From JAZBPO01 sp963691775 (lineage in GTDB: Bacteria > Pseudomonadota > Gammaproteobacteria > Pseudomonadales > Azotimanducaceae), in the NCBI GenBank assembly GCA_963691775.1, contig OY829369.1, forward strand, positions 2,232,001-2,296,000: a DNA stretch of 64,000 nt. Direction: 5' to 3'. Shown piece after piece: positions 16,657-25,020 of this stretch. The notes below the pieces were generated by a model. The model was not told where the DNA came from. It did not search any database and saw only the letters and a list, made by a program, of their open reading frames with translations. Position 1 is the stretch's first letter. The number at the start of each line of letters is the position of its first letter. The position numbers and the translations under genes are program-made.

Positions 16657-18262
16657 CTGGAAACTCAGTCGGCGTCACGTCGGGTCGCCGAAGATCGCGC
16701 AGGATCTCCCGCGCGGCGTTACAGCCCGGGGCACCCATGACGCCTCCGCCAGGGTGCGAGGAAGACCCCGCGAGATACATGCCGCGAATCGGGCCTCGGT
16801 ACTGGGCGGCGCCGGGAAACGGGCGATTGAACAGCAGCTGATCAAAGGTGAGCTCGCCGTGGAAGATATTCCCGTCCGGCAGGCCGACTTCGTTCTCCAG
16901 CTCCCGAGGGGTGCGCACCTCGACATGATTGATCAGCGATCTGAAGTCGGGGCTGTAGTCCGAAATCTGATCGATCACGGTTTTGCCGAAGGCATCCCGC
17001 TTCTCATCGGTCCAGCCGCCTTCGATGTCCGCAGGACAGTACTGCACGAACACGCTCATCATGTGCTTGCCCGGCGGCGCGATCGTGGGGTCGTACTGAG
17101 ACGGAATCAGCGTGTCGGTGTACGGGTCGCTCGACCAGCGTTTGTCTTTCCAATCGTCGTAGGCGAGCTCCAGGCGCTCGAGCGTGTCGGTGAAGTGCAT
17201 GTGGCCGAGCGTCAAAGGCGACCCCTCCGGCAGAGCAGGAAAAGTCGGCAGGCCATCGAGCGCGATATTGAGCTTCCCCGAGGAACCCCGCGTCTTGAAA
17301 CGCTCTGCCCGCGTCCGCATCGCGGCAGGGACGTCTTCCGCCTCGAGAAGCCGCGTGAAGGTTGTCCGAGCATTCAGACTGGAGACGACGACCCCAGCAT
17401 CGATTTCCTCTCCCGAGTCGAGCACGACACCCGTTGCCCGGCCGCCCCTAGACTTGATTCCGGCAACGGCGGCATCGCAGCGAACGACACCGCCGTGAGA
17501 CATCAGAGCGGAACTGAGCGCGTTTGCGATGGCCCCCATGCCGCCCCGGGCAAAGCCCCATGCCCCCACATTGCCGTCGACATCACCCATGGCGTGATGC
17601 AACAAGACGTAAGCCGTGCCCGGAGAATAAACGCCCAGCCCTGTGCCTATGATGCTGCCGCCAGAGTAGTGCGCCAGGATCGTCTCGTTTTCGAAGTAGT
17701 TCTCGAGATACTCGGCGATGGACATCGTGAAGAACCGGATGAACTCGTAGAGCTGACTCTCACTGAGTGACCAGAACTGCTTGAGAAGATAGCCAAACTC
17801 GAAAATGTCTCGCGGCTTGAAGGATGTTGGATCCGGCGGGGTCCGCAGCAGCATGCCGCGGATGAGCCGACACCAGCGCAACACGTCCGCGTCGAAGCGG
17901 ACCGCTGCATCAGCATCTCGCGGGCTGTGTCGCCGGAGTTCCCGGCGTCGGATGGCCGGGTTGCTGTAGCTTCCGAAGTAATCACCGTTGCGCTTGAAGG
18001 TCATGCTGCTTACAAGCGGGATAACCTTGAGGCCATGCCGGCCGAGATCGAGGGACGCGTAGATCTCCGGTCTGAAAAGGCTGCAAACGTAGGAGCAGTT
18101 CGAATACCGCCACCCCTCGTGCAGCTCGCGGCTCACGGTTGATCCTCCGATGTACGGATTCCGCTCGAGGACAAGGACATCGAGCCCGCTCTTGGCGAGA
18201 AAGGCCGCCGATGTCAGTCCATTGTGGCCAGCACCGATAACGATGGCGTCGTAGCGTGACAC
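16649..18262 (-). CDS. FAD-dependent oxidoreductase, PYROXD2/phytoene-desaturase type, form A (cassette copy 2)
   Basis: 537 residues from GTG 18262, chosen because GGAGA lies about 6 nt upstream and the protein then begins VSRYDAIVIGAGHNG; the open frame extends to 18352. The FAD motif, ERNPYIGGSTVSRE, the SNCSYVCSLFRPEIY block and the C-terminal SSSHPGGGVMGAPGCNAA place it with PYROXD2-like oxidoreductases. It aligns along its length with 604-2226, including RTPPDP(T/S)SF, RFFTMS and LLHH(A/V)MGDVDG. It heads the A-B-GcvT-MFS-PhyH operon and is divergent from the Tat spermidine-dehydrogenase-like genes, so the 164-nt region 18263-18426 should hold promoters for both. Confidence 0.85.
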   Translation of the reverse strand: MSRYDAIVIGAGHNGLTSAAFLAKSGLDVLVLERNPYIGGSTVSRELHEGWRYSNCSYVCSLFRPEIYASLDLGRHGLKVIPLVSSMTFKRNGDYFGSYSNPAIRRRELRRHSPRDADAAVRFDADVLRWCRLIRGMLLRTPPDPTSFKPRDIFEFGYLLKQFWSLSESQLYEFIRFFTMSIAEYLENYFENETILAHYSGGSIIGTGLGVYSPGTAYVLLHHAMGDVDGNVGAWGFARGGMGAIANALSSALMSHGGVVRCDAAVAGIKSRGGRATGVVLDSGEEIDAGVVVSSLNARTTFTRLLEAEDVPAAMRTRAERFKTRGSSGKLNIALDGLPTFPALPEGSPLTLGHMHFTDTLERLELAYDDWKDKRWSSDPYTDTLIPSQYDPTIAPPGKHMMSVFVQYCPADIEGGWTDEKRDAFGKTVIDQISDYSPDFRSLINHVEVRTPRELENEVGLPDGNIFHGELTFDQLLFNRPFPGAAQYRGPIRGMYLAGSSSHPGGGVMGAPGCNAAREILRDLRRPDVTPTEFPDD

Positions 18263-18426
18263 CGGTTTCTCCGCTGTTGCCGCGTAGTGAGCTGAAGCTA
18301 ATCCACGACACCGCCGGATTCGTTTACGCGTATAGGCACGGTGTTGTACCAACGGGCACAGGACTACCCTCCGATTGCTGAATCTGCGGCTCCTTTAACG
18401 ACGGGCCGGTTTGGCGAGAGCAGCTA

Positions 18427-20409
18427 GTGCCCAGAAGCGACCGACCCGAACCTCGCCCGAAACCGTCTGCCGGACACCCGGAGGACGCGCTCGGCCTGCA
18501 GACCCCTATTCAACGCCGGGACTTCCTCAACGGCATGCGTGCCCTTGGCGCAGCCGCGCTCGCCCCAGGGGCAGTTCTCGGAGCCGGCTGTGCGTCCGGT
18601 CAGCTCGCGCCAGAGCAGGTCAGCACGCCGCCGGACACCTACCCACCGCGGCGAACCGGCATGCGCGGCAATCACGAGGGCTCGTACGAGGTTGCCCATG
18701 CACTCGCCCGATCGCGGCAGCGCGACTTCGGTACCGTGCAGGACGCTGAGGGACGCTATGACCTGGTTGTTGTCGGCGCGGGTCTGAGCGGCCTGACCGC
18801 GGCGTTTCTTTACGAACAGCGCCACCCGGGCGCGCGCATCCTGATCCTCGACAACCACGACGACTTCGGCGGCCACGCAAAGCGCAATGAGTTCGACGTC
18901 GCCGGGCGCACCCTGATCGGCTACGGGGGTACCCAGACCTTCGAGGCGCCCGAAGCGTATCCACGCGCCGTCAGGCGGATGCTCCAGGATCTCGGCGTAG
19001 ACCTCGCAACCTTCGAAACCGCCTACGACAAGAACTTCTATCGCCGCAACGGGCTTGCCGGCGCGATCTACTTCGATGAGCCGACCTTCGGCAGCAGCCG
19101 CCTGGTCCGTCACGATGTTGCCGGCTTCTGGAGCTGGCTGCCCCTGGCCAGGGGCGATAGCGCAGAGCATGCGGTCGCCGCCATGCCCCTGTCAGCGCCC
19201 GCGCGACTGCAGATGCTGAGGCTCCTGACGGACCGGACCTCGCAGTTCGAACACATGTCTCGCGAAGCCCGCGACGCCTACCTGTCGAGCATTTCCTACG
19301 CCGAGTTCCTAAGGCGTCACATGGGCATCACGGAGCCGGAGGTGTTCGCGGCGCTGGCGGGACTGACCACGGACTCCGTAGCAGACATCGAGCAGACCTC
19401 GGCGGCGTCCGCGTTCCTGTATGCAACGCTGCCGGGCGTCGCCGTTGCCGGTGAGCCAACGGAAAACGTGTTCGAAAGCGCGCCCTACATCCATCACTTC
19501 CCGGACGGGATGGCATCCCTAGCGCGACTGATCGTGCGCAGACTGATCCCGAGCGTTGCCCCCGGGAACAGCATGGAAGACGTGGTAACGGCCCCCTTCG
19601 ACTATGCACGCCTGGACCTCGCCGAGAACGCGGTCCGCGTACGCCTGAACAGCACCGTCATCCACGTCGAGCGTCATGCGGGGGCGACCCGAGGCGGCGA
19701 GGAAGTCTCGATAACCTATGTGTGCGGCGGCGCGGCCCAGCGCGTCCGAGCGAACCGCTGCATCCTCGCCTGCAACAACCGGATCATCCCGGCGCTTTGC
19801 CCACAGCTGCCCGCGCCACAGCGCGAAGCCCTGCGTGGGCGCGTACGCGCGCCGCTCGTCTATACGAACGTGGCGCTCACCAACTGGCGAGCATTTAAGG
19901 AACTGGGCGTCGGCGCGATCGCCATGCCAGGGGGCTATCACGTCAACGCCATGCTGGACTTCCCGGTGAGCCTGGGCGACTACCAATTCCCCGAGTCTCC
20001 GGACGAACCTGTGCTGCTGCACATGGAGCGGTTCTTCACATACCCCGAAGCGAGGCTCCCACCACCGCAGCGATTCGCCGTCGCCCGGAACGAGCTGCTG
20101 ACAACGCCCTTCACGACCATCGAACGCAACGTGCGCGCGCAGCTCACAAGCATGCTCGGCCCAGGGGGCTTCGATCCCGCCCGGGACATCGCTGGTATTA
20201 CCGTGAATCGCTGGTCGCACGGGTACGCCTATTCCTACGACTGGATGAATGATGAGTACTACGACGACTGGGACGACGAGCGCTACGCGCACGTGGTCGG
20301 GCGCAAACCGTTCGGCCCTATCGCCATCGCAAACTCCGATGCGGACGCCATCGCGCTGTTCCCGAACGCGGCAATGCAGGCCTATCGTGCAGTCGAAGAA
20401 ATCAGCTGA
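18427..20409 (+). CDS. Tat-exported FAD oxidoreductase, spermidine-dehydrogenase-like (first of tandem pair)
   Basis: 660 residues from GTG 18427. A twin-arginine signal (QRRDFLNGMRALGAAALAPG, about residues 30-50) indicates export of a folded cofactor-loaded enzyme; a Cys follows in GAGCASG, but the sequence before it is only a weak lipobox. The mature protein has LVVVGAGLSGLTAAFLYEQ and then LDNHDDFGGHAKRNEF, a phrase I associate with the bacterial spermidine dehydrogenase (SpdH) family, and a C-terminal flavin segment near IAIANSDADA. SpdH cleaves spermidine to 1,3-diaminopropane and 4-aminobutanal. Presence beside puuA/spuC/bauA supports a polyamine substrate; the exact amine is unproven. 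48 nt separate it from a paralogue. Confidence 0.68.
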   Translation: MPRSDRPEPRPKPSAGHPEDALGLQTPIQRRDFLNGMRALGAAALAPGAVLGAGCASGQLAPEQVSTPPDTYPPRRTGMRGNHEGSYEVAHALARSRQRDFGTVQDAEGRYDLVVVGAGLSGLTAAFLYEQRHPGARILILDNHDDFGGHAKRNEFDVAGRTLIGYGGTQTFEAPEAYPRAVRRMLQDLGVDLATFETAYDKNFYRRNGLAGAIYFDEPTFGSSRLVRHDVAGFWSWLPLARGDSAEHAVAAMPLSAPARLQMLRLLTDRTSQFEHMSREARDAYLSSISYAEFLRRHMGITEPEVFAALAGLTTDSVADIEQTSAASAFLYATLPGVAVAGEPTENVFESAPYIHHFPDGMASLARLIVRRLIPSVAPGNSMEDVVTAPFDYARLDLAENAVRVRLNSTVIHVERHAGATRGGEEVSITYVCGGAAQRVRANRCILACNNRIIPALCPQLPAPQREALRGRVRAPLVYTNVALTNWRAFKELGVGAIAMPGGYHVNAMLDFPVSLGDYQFPESPDEPVLLHMERFFTYPEARLPPPQRFAVARNELLTTPFTTIERNVRAQLTSMLGPGGFDPARDIAGITVNRWSHGYAYSYDWMNDEYYDDWDDERYAHVVGRKPFGPIAIANSDADAIALFPNAAMQAYRAVEEIS

Positions 20410-20457
20410 TCGCCCGATCGACCTCAGGTCTCGATCGCCTCGCTCGAGGCACAGGAT

Positions 20458-22305
20458 TTGAAGCGCACCGTCACTCGCCGCGACTTCCTCAACGGCGTAG
20501 CCATAGGCGTCGGCGGCGCGCTGATGCCTGATGCGCTCGCGGGCTTGGATCCGCATCTCCAACGCACGGACTACCCGCCCGCACAAACGGGCCTGCGAGG
20601 GTCCCATCCCGGGTCCTTCGAGGCGGCCCATGCCCTCCGCGACGGCATGCGCGTCTCTGCGAGTCGCGATACGGGGGAGCACTACGATCTGATCGTGGTG
20701 GGCGCAGGAATCAGCGGACTGTCATCCGCGTATTTTTATCGGCAGGGCGCCGGCGACAGCGCGAAGGTGCTCGTGCTCGACAATCATGACGACTTCGGAG
20801 GCCACGCCAAGCGCAATGAATTCACGAGCGCCGGCCGACGGATGCTCGGCTACGGCGGGACGATGCTGATCGACACTCCGGCCGGCTATCCGCCCGTCGC
20901 TCAGCGCTTGCTCGACGAGCTCGGCATCGACCTCGTACGCTTCGAGACCACCCATCACCGAGACCTGTTTGCTCAGCTTGGCCTCTCACGCGCCGCGTTT
21001 CTGAACGCCGAACGCTTCGGAGCCGACTTCCTCGCAGTTGGCGACCCAAGCACTCCTGGAGTCCTCGCAGATGCCCCCCTCAGCGCCGAAGGCAAGGCGC
21101 AACTGCGTCGCCTCTATGCGAACGATAGACACTACCTTGATACGGAAAATCGCGAGGCGCAGATCGCATACCTCGAATCGGTCAGCTACGAAACCTATCT
21201 GCTAGAGCGGGCCGGCATCGGCCCGGAAGCGCTCGCCATGATCGCCGACGTCGCCCGCGGCGTCTGGGCCGTGGGCATCGACGCGCTGCCCGCCGTGACC
21301 GCATGGTCGAGTGGCTACCCGGGGTTCGGTGATCTTGCGCTGGGACTCTATCCGGATCAGCCCGCAGCGCCTGAACCCAGGCGATATCACTTCCCGGACG
21401 GCAACGCGACGATCGCCCGCATGCTTGTGCGAGAACTCGTGCCGGGCTCTGCGCCCGGCGGCACGATGGAAGACATCGTCCTCGCAAACTTCGACTACAG
21501 CGCGCTGGACAGCACGGCAAACAGCGTGCGTGTGCGCCTGAACAGCACCGTGGTCGATGTCAGGCATCTTGGGGGCGCGGCCACCGGACCTGTTCAGGTG
21601 ACCTATCTGACTGGCGGGCAGGCGCAGCGCGTAACGGCAAACAAGGTCGTTCTCGCGTGTTACCACGGGATCATCCCCTATCTGTGCTCCGAACTGCCCT
21701 CGAGCCAGCGAGAGCTGCTCGCCCAGTCCGTGCGCGCTCCGCTCGTGTACACGAACGTCCTGATTCGCGATTGGAAAAGCTTTGCCGAGCTCGGCTTTCA
21801 CCGCGCCCTGTGCTCAGGAAGCTTTTTCCACAACGTGATGCTTGCTTGGCCTGCCTCCATCGGGGGATATGAGTATCCCGCGAATCCTGAGGAGCCCATG
21901 GTGTTGCATCTCAATCACGTACCCGGGCGCTATGGCCTGAGCGCGCGAGAACAGTTTCGCGAGGGGCAGCGCGCTTTGCTGAGTACGCCCTTCGAAACCT
22001 ATGAACATCATGTCAGGGCGCAACTCGCGCGCATGTTGACCCCCGGCGGCTTCGATGCAGATCGGGACATCGAGGCAATTACCGTGAATCGCTGGCCGCA
22101 CGGCTACGCCTACGGCTATGACCCAGCAACAGACCGGGTTGCCTTCGAACCACAGCTTTGGCCGACCTCAGAGCGCTACTGGGAACGCAGCCGCCGCCCG
22201 TACGGGAACATCGCGATCGCCGGCAGCGATGCGGCGTCCAATGCCATGACGGAGGCCGCGATAGAGCAGGGGCATCGTGCGGTCATGGAACTGTCGAAGG
22301 GCTAA
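20458..22305 (+). CDS. Tat-exported FAD oxidoreductase, spermidine-dehydrogenase-like (second of tandem pair)
   Basis: 615 residues from TTG 20458 (AGGA just upstream). The Tat motif TRRDFLNGVAIGVGGAL begins at residue 6. IVVGAGISGLSSAYFYRQ, LDNHDDFGGHAKRNEF and YGGTML repeat the architecture of the preceding protein, with roughly 40-50 percent identity by eye; the C-terminus holds IAGSDAASNAMTEAA. It is probably a periplasmic amine dehydrogenase passing electrons to the respiratory chain. Two diverged paralogues side by side suggest different polyamine chain lengths or N-substitution. It is followed by a TonB receptor, consistent with uptake and periplasmic oxidation of a large amine. Confidence 0.68.
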   Translation: MKRTVTRRDFLNGVAIGVGGALMPDALAGLDPHLQRTDYPPAQTGLRGSHPGSFEAAHALRDGMRVSASRDTGEHYDLIVVGAGISGLSSAYFYRQGAGDSAKVLVLDNHDDFGGHAKRNEFTSAGRRMLGYGGTMLIDTPAGYPPVAQRLLDELGIDLVRFETTHHRDLFAQLGLSRAAFLNAERFGADFLAVGDPSTPGVLADAPLSAEGKAQLRRLYANDRHYLDTENREAQIAYLESVSYETYLLERAGIGPEALAMIADVARGVWAVGIDALPAVTAWSSGYPGFGDLALGLYPDQPAAPEPRRYHFPDGNATIARMLVRELVPGSAPGGTMEDIVLANFDYSALDSTANSVRVRLNSTVVDVRHLGGAATGPVQVTYLTGGQAQRVTANKVVLACYHGIIPYLCSELPSSQRELLAQSVRAPLVYTNVLIRDWKSFAELGFHRALCSGSFFHNVMLAWPASIGGYEYPANPEEPMVLHLNHVPGRYGLSAREQFREGQRALLSTPFETYEHHVRAQLARMLTPGGFDADRDIEAITVNRWPHGYAYGYDPATDRVAFEPQLWPTSERYWERSRRPYGNIAIAGSDAASNAMTEAAIEQGHRAVMELSKG

Positions 22306-22336
22306 CGCTCACGGCACGCTTTCGGTTTTCCTGCTG

Positions 22337-22354
22337 CGCCAGCGTTCGCTGGCG
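22337..22354. other. Stem-loop between spermidine-dehydrogenase-like gene and TonB receptor
   Basis: CGCCAGCG and CGCTGGCG form a 7-8 bp GC-rich hairpin in the 194-nt gap 22306-22499. No run of T follows, so it is not a classical intrinsic terminator. It may attenuate transcription or stabilise an mRNA end. Confidence 0.35.
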
Positions 22355-22499
22355 GTGCGCTGAACCTACAACGGCACCAGCAAGATGCATCCCGCACTTT
22401 CGCAGCGTTCCTGTTTTCCATGCCGGTAGGCTAGGTCGTCAACGACGCAGCAAGCCTCTATCACTCGTGCAAGTCGCTGGGTAACAGGGGAACTCTGGC

Positions 22500-24941
22500 G
22501 TGACTGACAATTCGAGGTTTCCGCTCGTCCCGACCGCAATCGCGATCGGCGTAGCTACCGCATGTATCTCCACACCAAGGGTCGCCTTTGGCGCCGAGGG
22601 TCTCGAGGAAATCATCGTCACCGCAAGGCGACGCGCTCAGGACGTCCAGGACGTCCCGATGTATATCCAGGCCTTCAGCGAGGAAGAGCTCCGAGAGAGC
22701 ATGGCGAAAGGCTTCGAGGACTATGCTCGAGACCTCACGAGTGTGACCTACGGCACCTCCGGACCGGGTGCATCAACCATCGTGTTCCGGGGCGCAGTGT
22801 CGCAGCCGAGCGGTTTTGACACGATCAGCTCGTCCACGCTCTACGTCGACGAAATTCCGATCACGCGCGACGGACAGAATGCAGACGTGCGTCTGTACGA
22901 CGTGGAGCGCCTGGAAGCGCTTTCCGGTCCCCAGCCCACGCTTTACGGCGCCGGTTCCCAATCCGGTACGCTCAAGATCGTAACGAACAAGCCCGATACC
23001 AGCGAACACAGCGGCTCGGTCATGCTCGAAGGCGGCCTCATGAGCGAAGGCGACGGGGCCTACAACGCGAGCGGCGTCGCGAATATCGCGCTCATCCCCG
23101 ACAAACTGGCCATTCGCCTCGTGGGCTTCCACGAACACGAAGGCGGGTACATCGACAACGTTCTCGGAACCACTTCGGCCTACTCACCCGAGAACGGAGA
23201 CGGCGACAACGCCGACCGCGTCAAGGACGACATCAACGATTGGACCGCTCAAGGCGGCCGCGTTTATCTGCGGTGGCAACCGAACGAGAACTGGACGGTC
23301 GATGCAGGCGTCATCTATCAGAAGTCCGAGTTGGGCGCGGGCTTTGACTTCAACCCGGCCTTCGGCGACCTGAACACGATCAAGTTCAAGGACGAGAGAC
23401 GGGACGACGAGTGGTACAACCTGTCCCTCATCATTCAAGGCGATCTCGGATTCGCTGATCTGACAATCGCAGGCGGCACGCACGATCGAACCATCGACTA
23501 CGATCTCGATTCGACCGCCTACATGACGACCTACAAGGTCAATGGCCTGGACCTTGCCGAGTACTACACCGGCATCCGCGAATTTCTCGACTACGACACC
23601 TGCGCCGCGACGGCGTACTGCTACCTGTTCGTCAACTACAACGACTTTGGCCCGAACCCGACCGGGCTCATAAGCCTGCGCCAGGAGATTCAATCCTTCG
23701 CTCAGGAAATTCGCCTCGTCTCGAAAGACACCGGCACCAATCGTTTCAACTGGCTCGTTGGTGCGTTTTACGAAGACACCAACAACGATTGGGACTATCT
23801 GTCTTTCGTGGACGACTTCGCCGCCAATGGCGGCGGCGGTTCCATCTTCAGCTACTACGGCGTTGCGCCTACGAACGACTGGTTCGACCAGGGCTTCCGC
23901 CAAGGCCTGTCCTACAACGGCCGCTCCGGCAGCAATGGCAACGGCCAGATCCAGAACATCGAGACGATCGCTGGCTTCGCAGAGGCCAGCTTCCGGGTGA
24001 CCGAGGATCTCGTGCTCACAGGGGGCGGTCGGTACTTCGAAACCACGCGCGAGCTGGAAGAGAACTCGCTCTTCGTCGGCATGGTGTCGGACAACTTCGA
24101 CACCTCGGAGAAGACCACGGATTTCAGTCCTCGGTTCAATGTCACCTGGACACCTACAAACGACATCATGCTGTACGCGACCTACTCGGAGGGCGTCAGG
24201 CCCGGAGGCGAGAACGGTGGCGTGCAGCAGAATCCGACGACCATCGCGCTCGGCGCACCTCAGTCCTTCGGGCCCGACAAGCTCGTCAACTACGAAATTG
24301 GCGGCAAGGCGACCTGGATGGAAGGACGCCTGCTCACCAACCTGACGGCGTTCGTCATGGACTGGGAGGATTACCAGATCCAGGTCCAGATTCCCGTCGC
24401 GGGATCGACCACCGTGAACGCAGGGAATGCGTCCATTGACGGCTTCGAGGCGACGGTCGCCTGGAAGGTCTCGGAGAACTGGGAGCTGAGCGCTGCAACG
24501 ACCTATCTCGATGCGGCGATCGACGACGACATTCTGATCAACAACGGCGCGATCGTTGCCGGTCAGGCGGGCGACCCGCTCCCTGTGGTTCCGGAGTGGA
24601 AGAGCTTCGCGAGCATCCAGTACAACCGTGATCTCCCGTGGAACGGGCTCTCGGCAATGGCTCGCTTCGACTACAACTTCGTGGACGAATCGGTCAACGG
24701 CACTAACGCCTCGGTCTCACTCTTCGGCGCCTCAGCCTCTGTACCGACAGTGCAGCCGTCTTACGAGGTGGGCTCGCTCTATTTCATGGTCGAGTCGGAG
24801 GAAGGTTGGACCGCGTGGCTAGGGGTGGATAATCTCTGGGATGAACGCGCACTCACCTTCATCGCACCGAGATTTGGCGACAATCGGGCGTATACGCTGC
24901 GGCCGCGGGAAGTCACGCTGGGTATGACCGTCGCCTTCTAG
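22500..24941 (+). CDS. TonB-dependent outer-membrane receptor
   Basis: 813 residues from GTG 22500 (AGGGG upstream). A signal peptide ends near RVAFGA and the mature N-terminus begins EGLEEIIVTARRRAQDVQD, the usual TonB-box/plug opening. The plug (about 45-165) includes RLYDVERLEALSGPQPTLYG; the rest is beta-barrel with alternating aromatic strands, such as NITLYATYSEG-like text near 570, and a terminal Phe in TLGMTVAF. It imports a large or scarce substrate across the outer membrane using TonB energy. Its position at the end of the polyamine region, after two periplasmic amine oxidoreductases, suggests the ligand is an amine-containing compound too large for porins. Confidence 0.88.
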   Translation: MTDNSRFPLVPTAIAIGVATACISTPRVAFGAEGLEEIIVTARRRAQDVQDVPMYIQAFSEEELRESMAKGFEDYARDLTSVTYGTSGPGASTIVFRGAVSQPSGFDTISSSTLYVDEIPITRDGQNADVRLYDVERLEALSGPQPTLYGAGSQSGTLKIVTNKPDTSEHSGSVMLEGGLMSEGDGAYNASGVANIALIPDKLAIRLVGFHEHEGGYIDNVLGTTSAYSPENGDGDNADRVKDDINDWTAQGGRVYLRWQPNENWTVDAGVIYQKSELGAGFDFNPAFGDLNTIKFKDERRDDEWYNLSLIIQGDLGFADLTIAGGTHDRTIDYDLDSTAYMTTYKVNGLDLAEYYTGIREFLDYDTCAATAYCYLFVNYNDFGPNPTGLISLRQEIQSFAQEIRLVSKDTGTNRFNWLVGAFYEDTNNDWDYLSFVDDFAANGGGGSIFSYYGVAPTNDWFDQGFRQGLSYNGRSGSNGNGQIQNIETIAGFAEASFRVTEDLVLTGGGRYFETTRELEENSLFVGMVSDNFDTSEKTTDFSPRFNVTWTPTNDIMLYATYSEGVRPGGENGGVQQNPTTIALGAPQSFGPDKLVNYEIGGKATWMEGRLLTNLTAFVMDWEDYQIQVQIPVAGSTTVNAGNASIDGFEATVAWKVSENWELSAATTYLDAAIDDDILINNGAIVAGQAGDPLPVVPEWKSFASIQYNRDLPWNGLSAMARFDYNFVDESVNGTNASVSLFGASASVPTVQPSYEVGSLYFMVESEEGWTAWLGVDNLWDERALTFIAPRFGDNRAYTLRPREVTLGMTVAF

Positions 24942-25020
24942 CGGTCCGCAGGACGGTTCGCCCGACCACCGGCGCACGGAGATCGATCAACCACCGGCGG
25001 TCCGGGAGGCACAGTTTCGG

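Noticed and set aside
604..18262. Carotenoid biosynthesis genes (phytoene desaturases)
   Set aside because: No crtB, crtE or crtY-like gene nearby; sequences are nearer PYROXD2 and sit with amine catabolism and GcvT.
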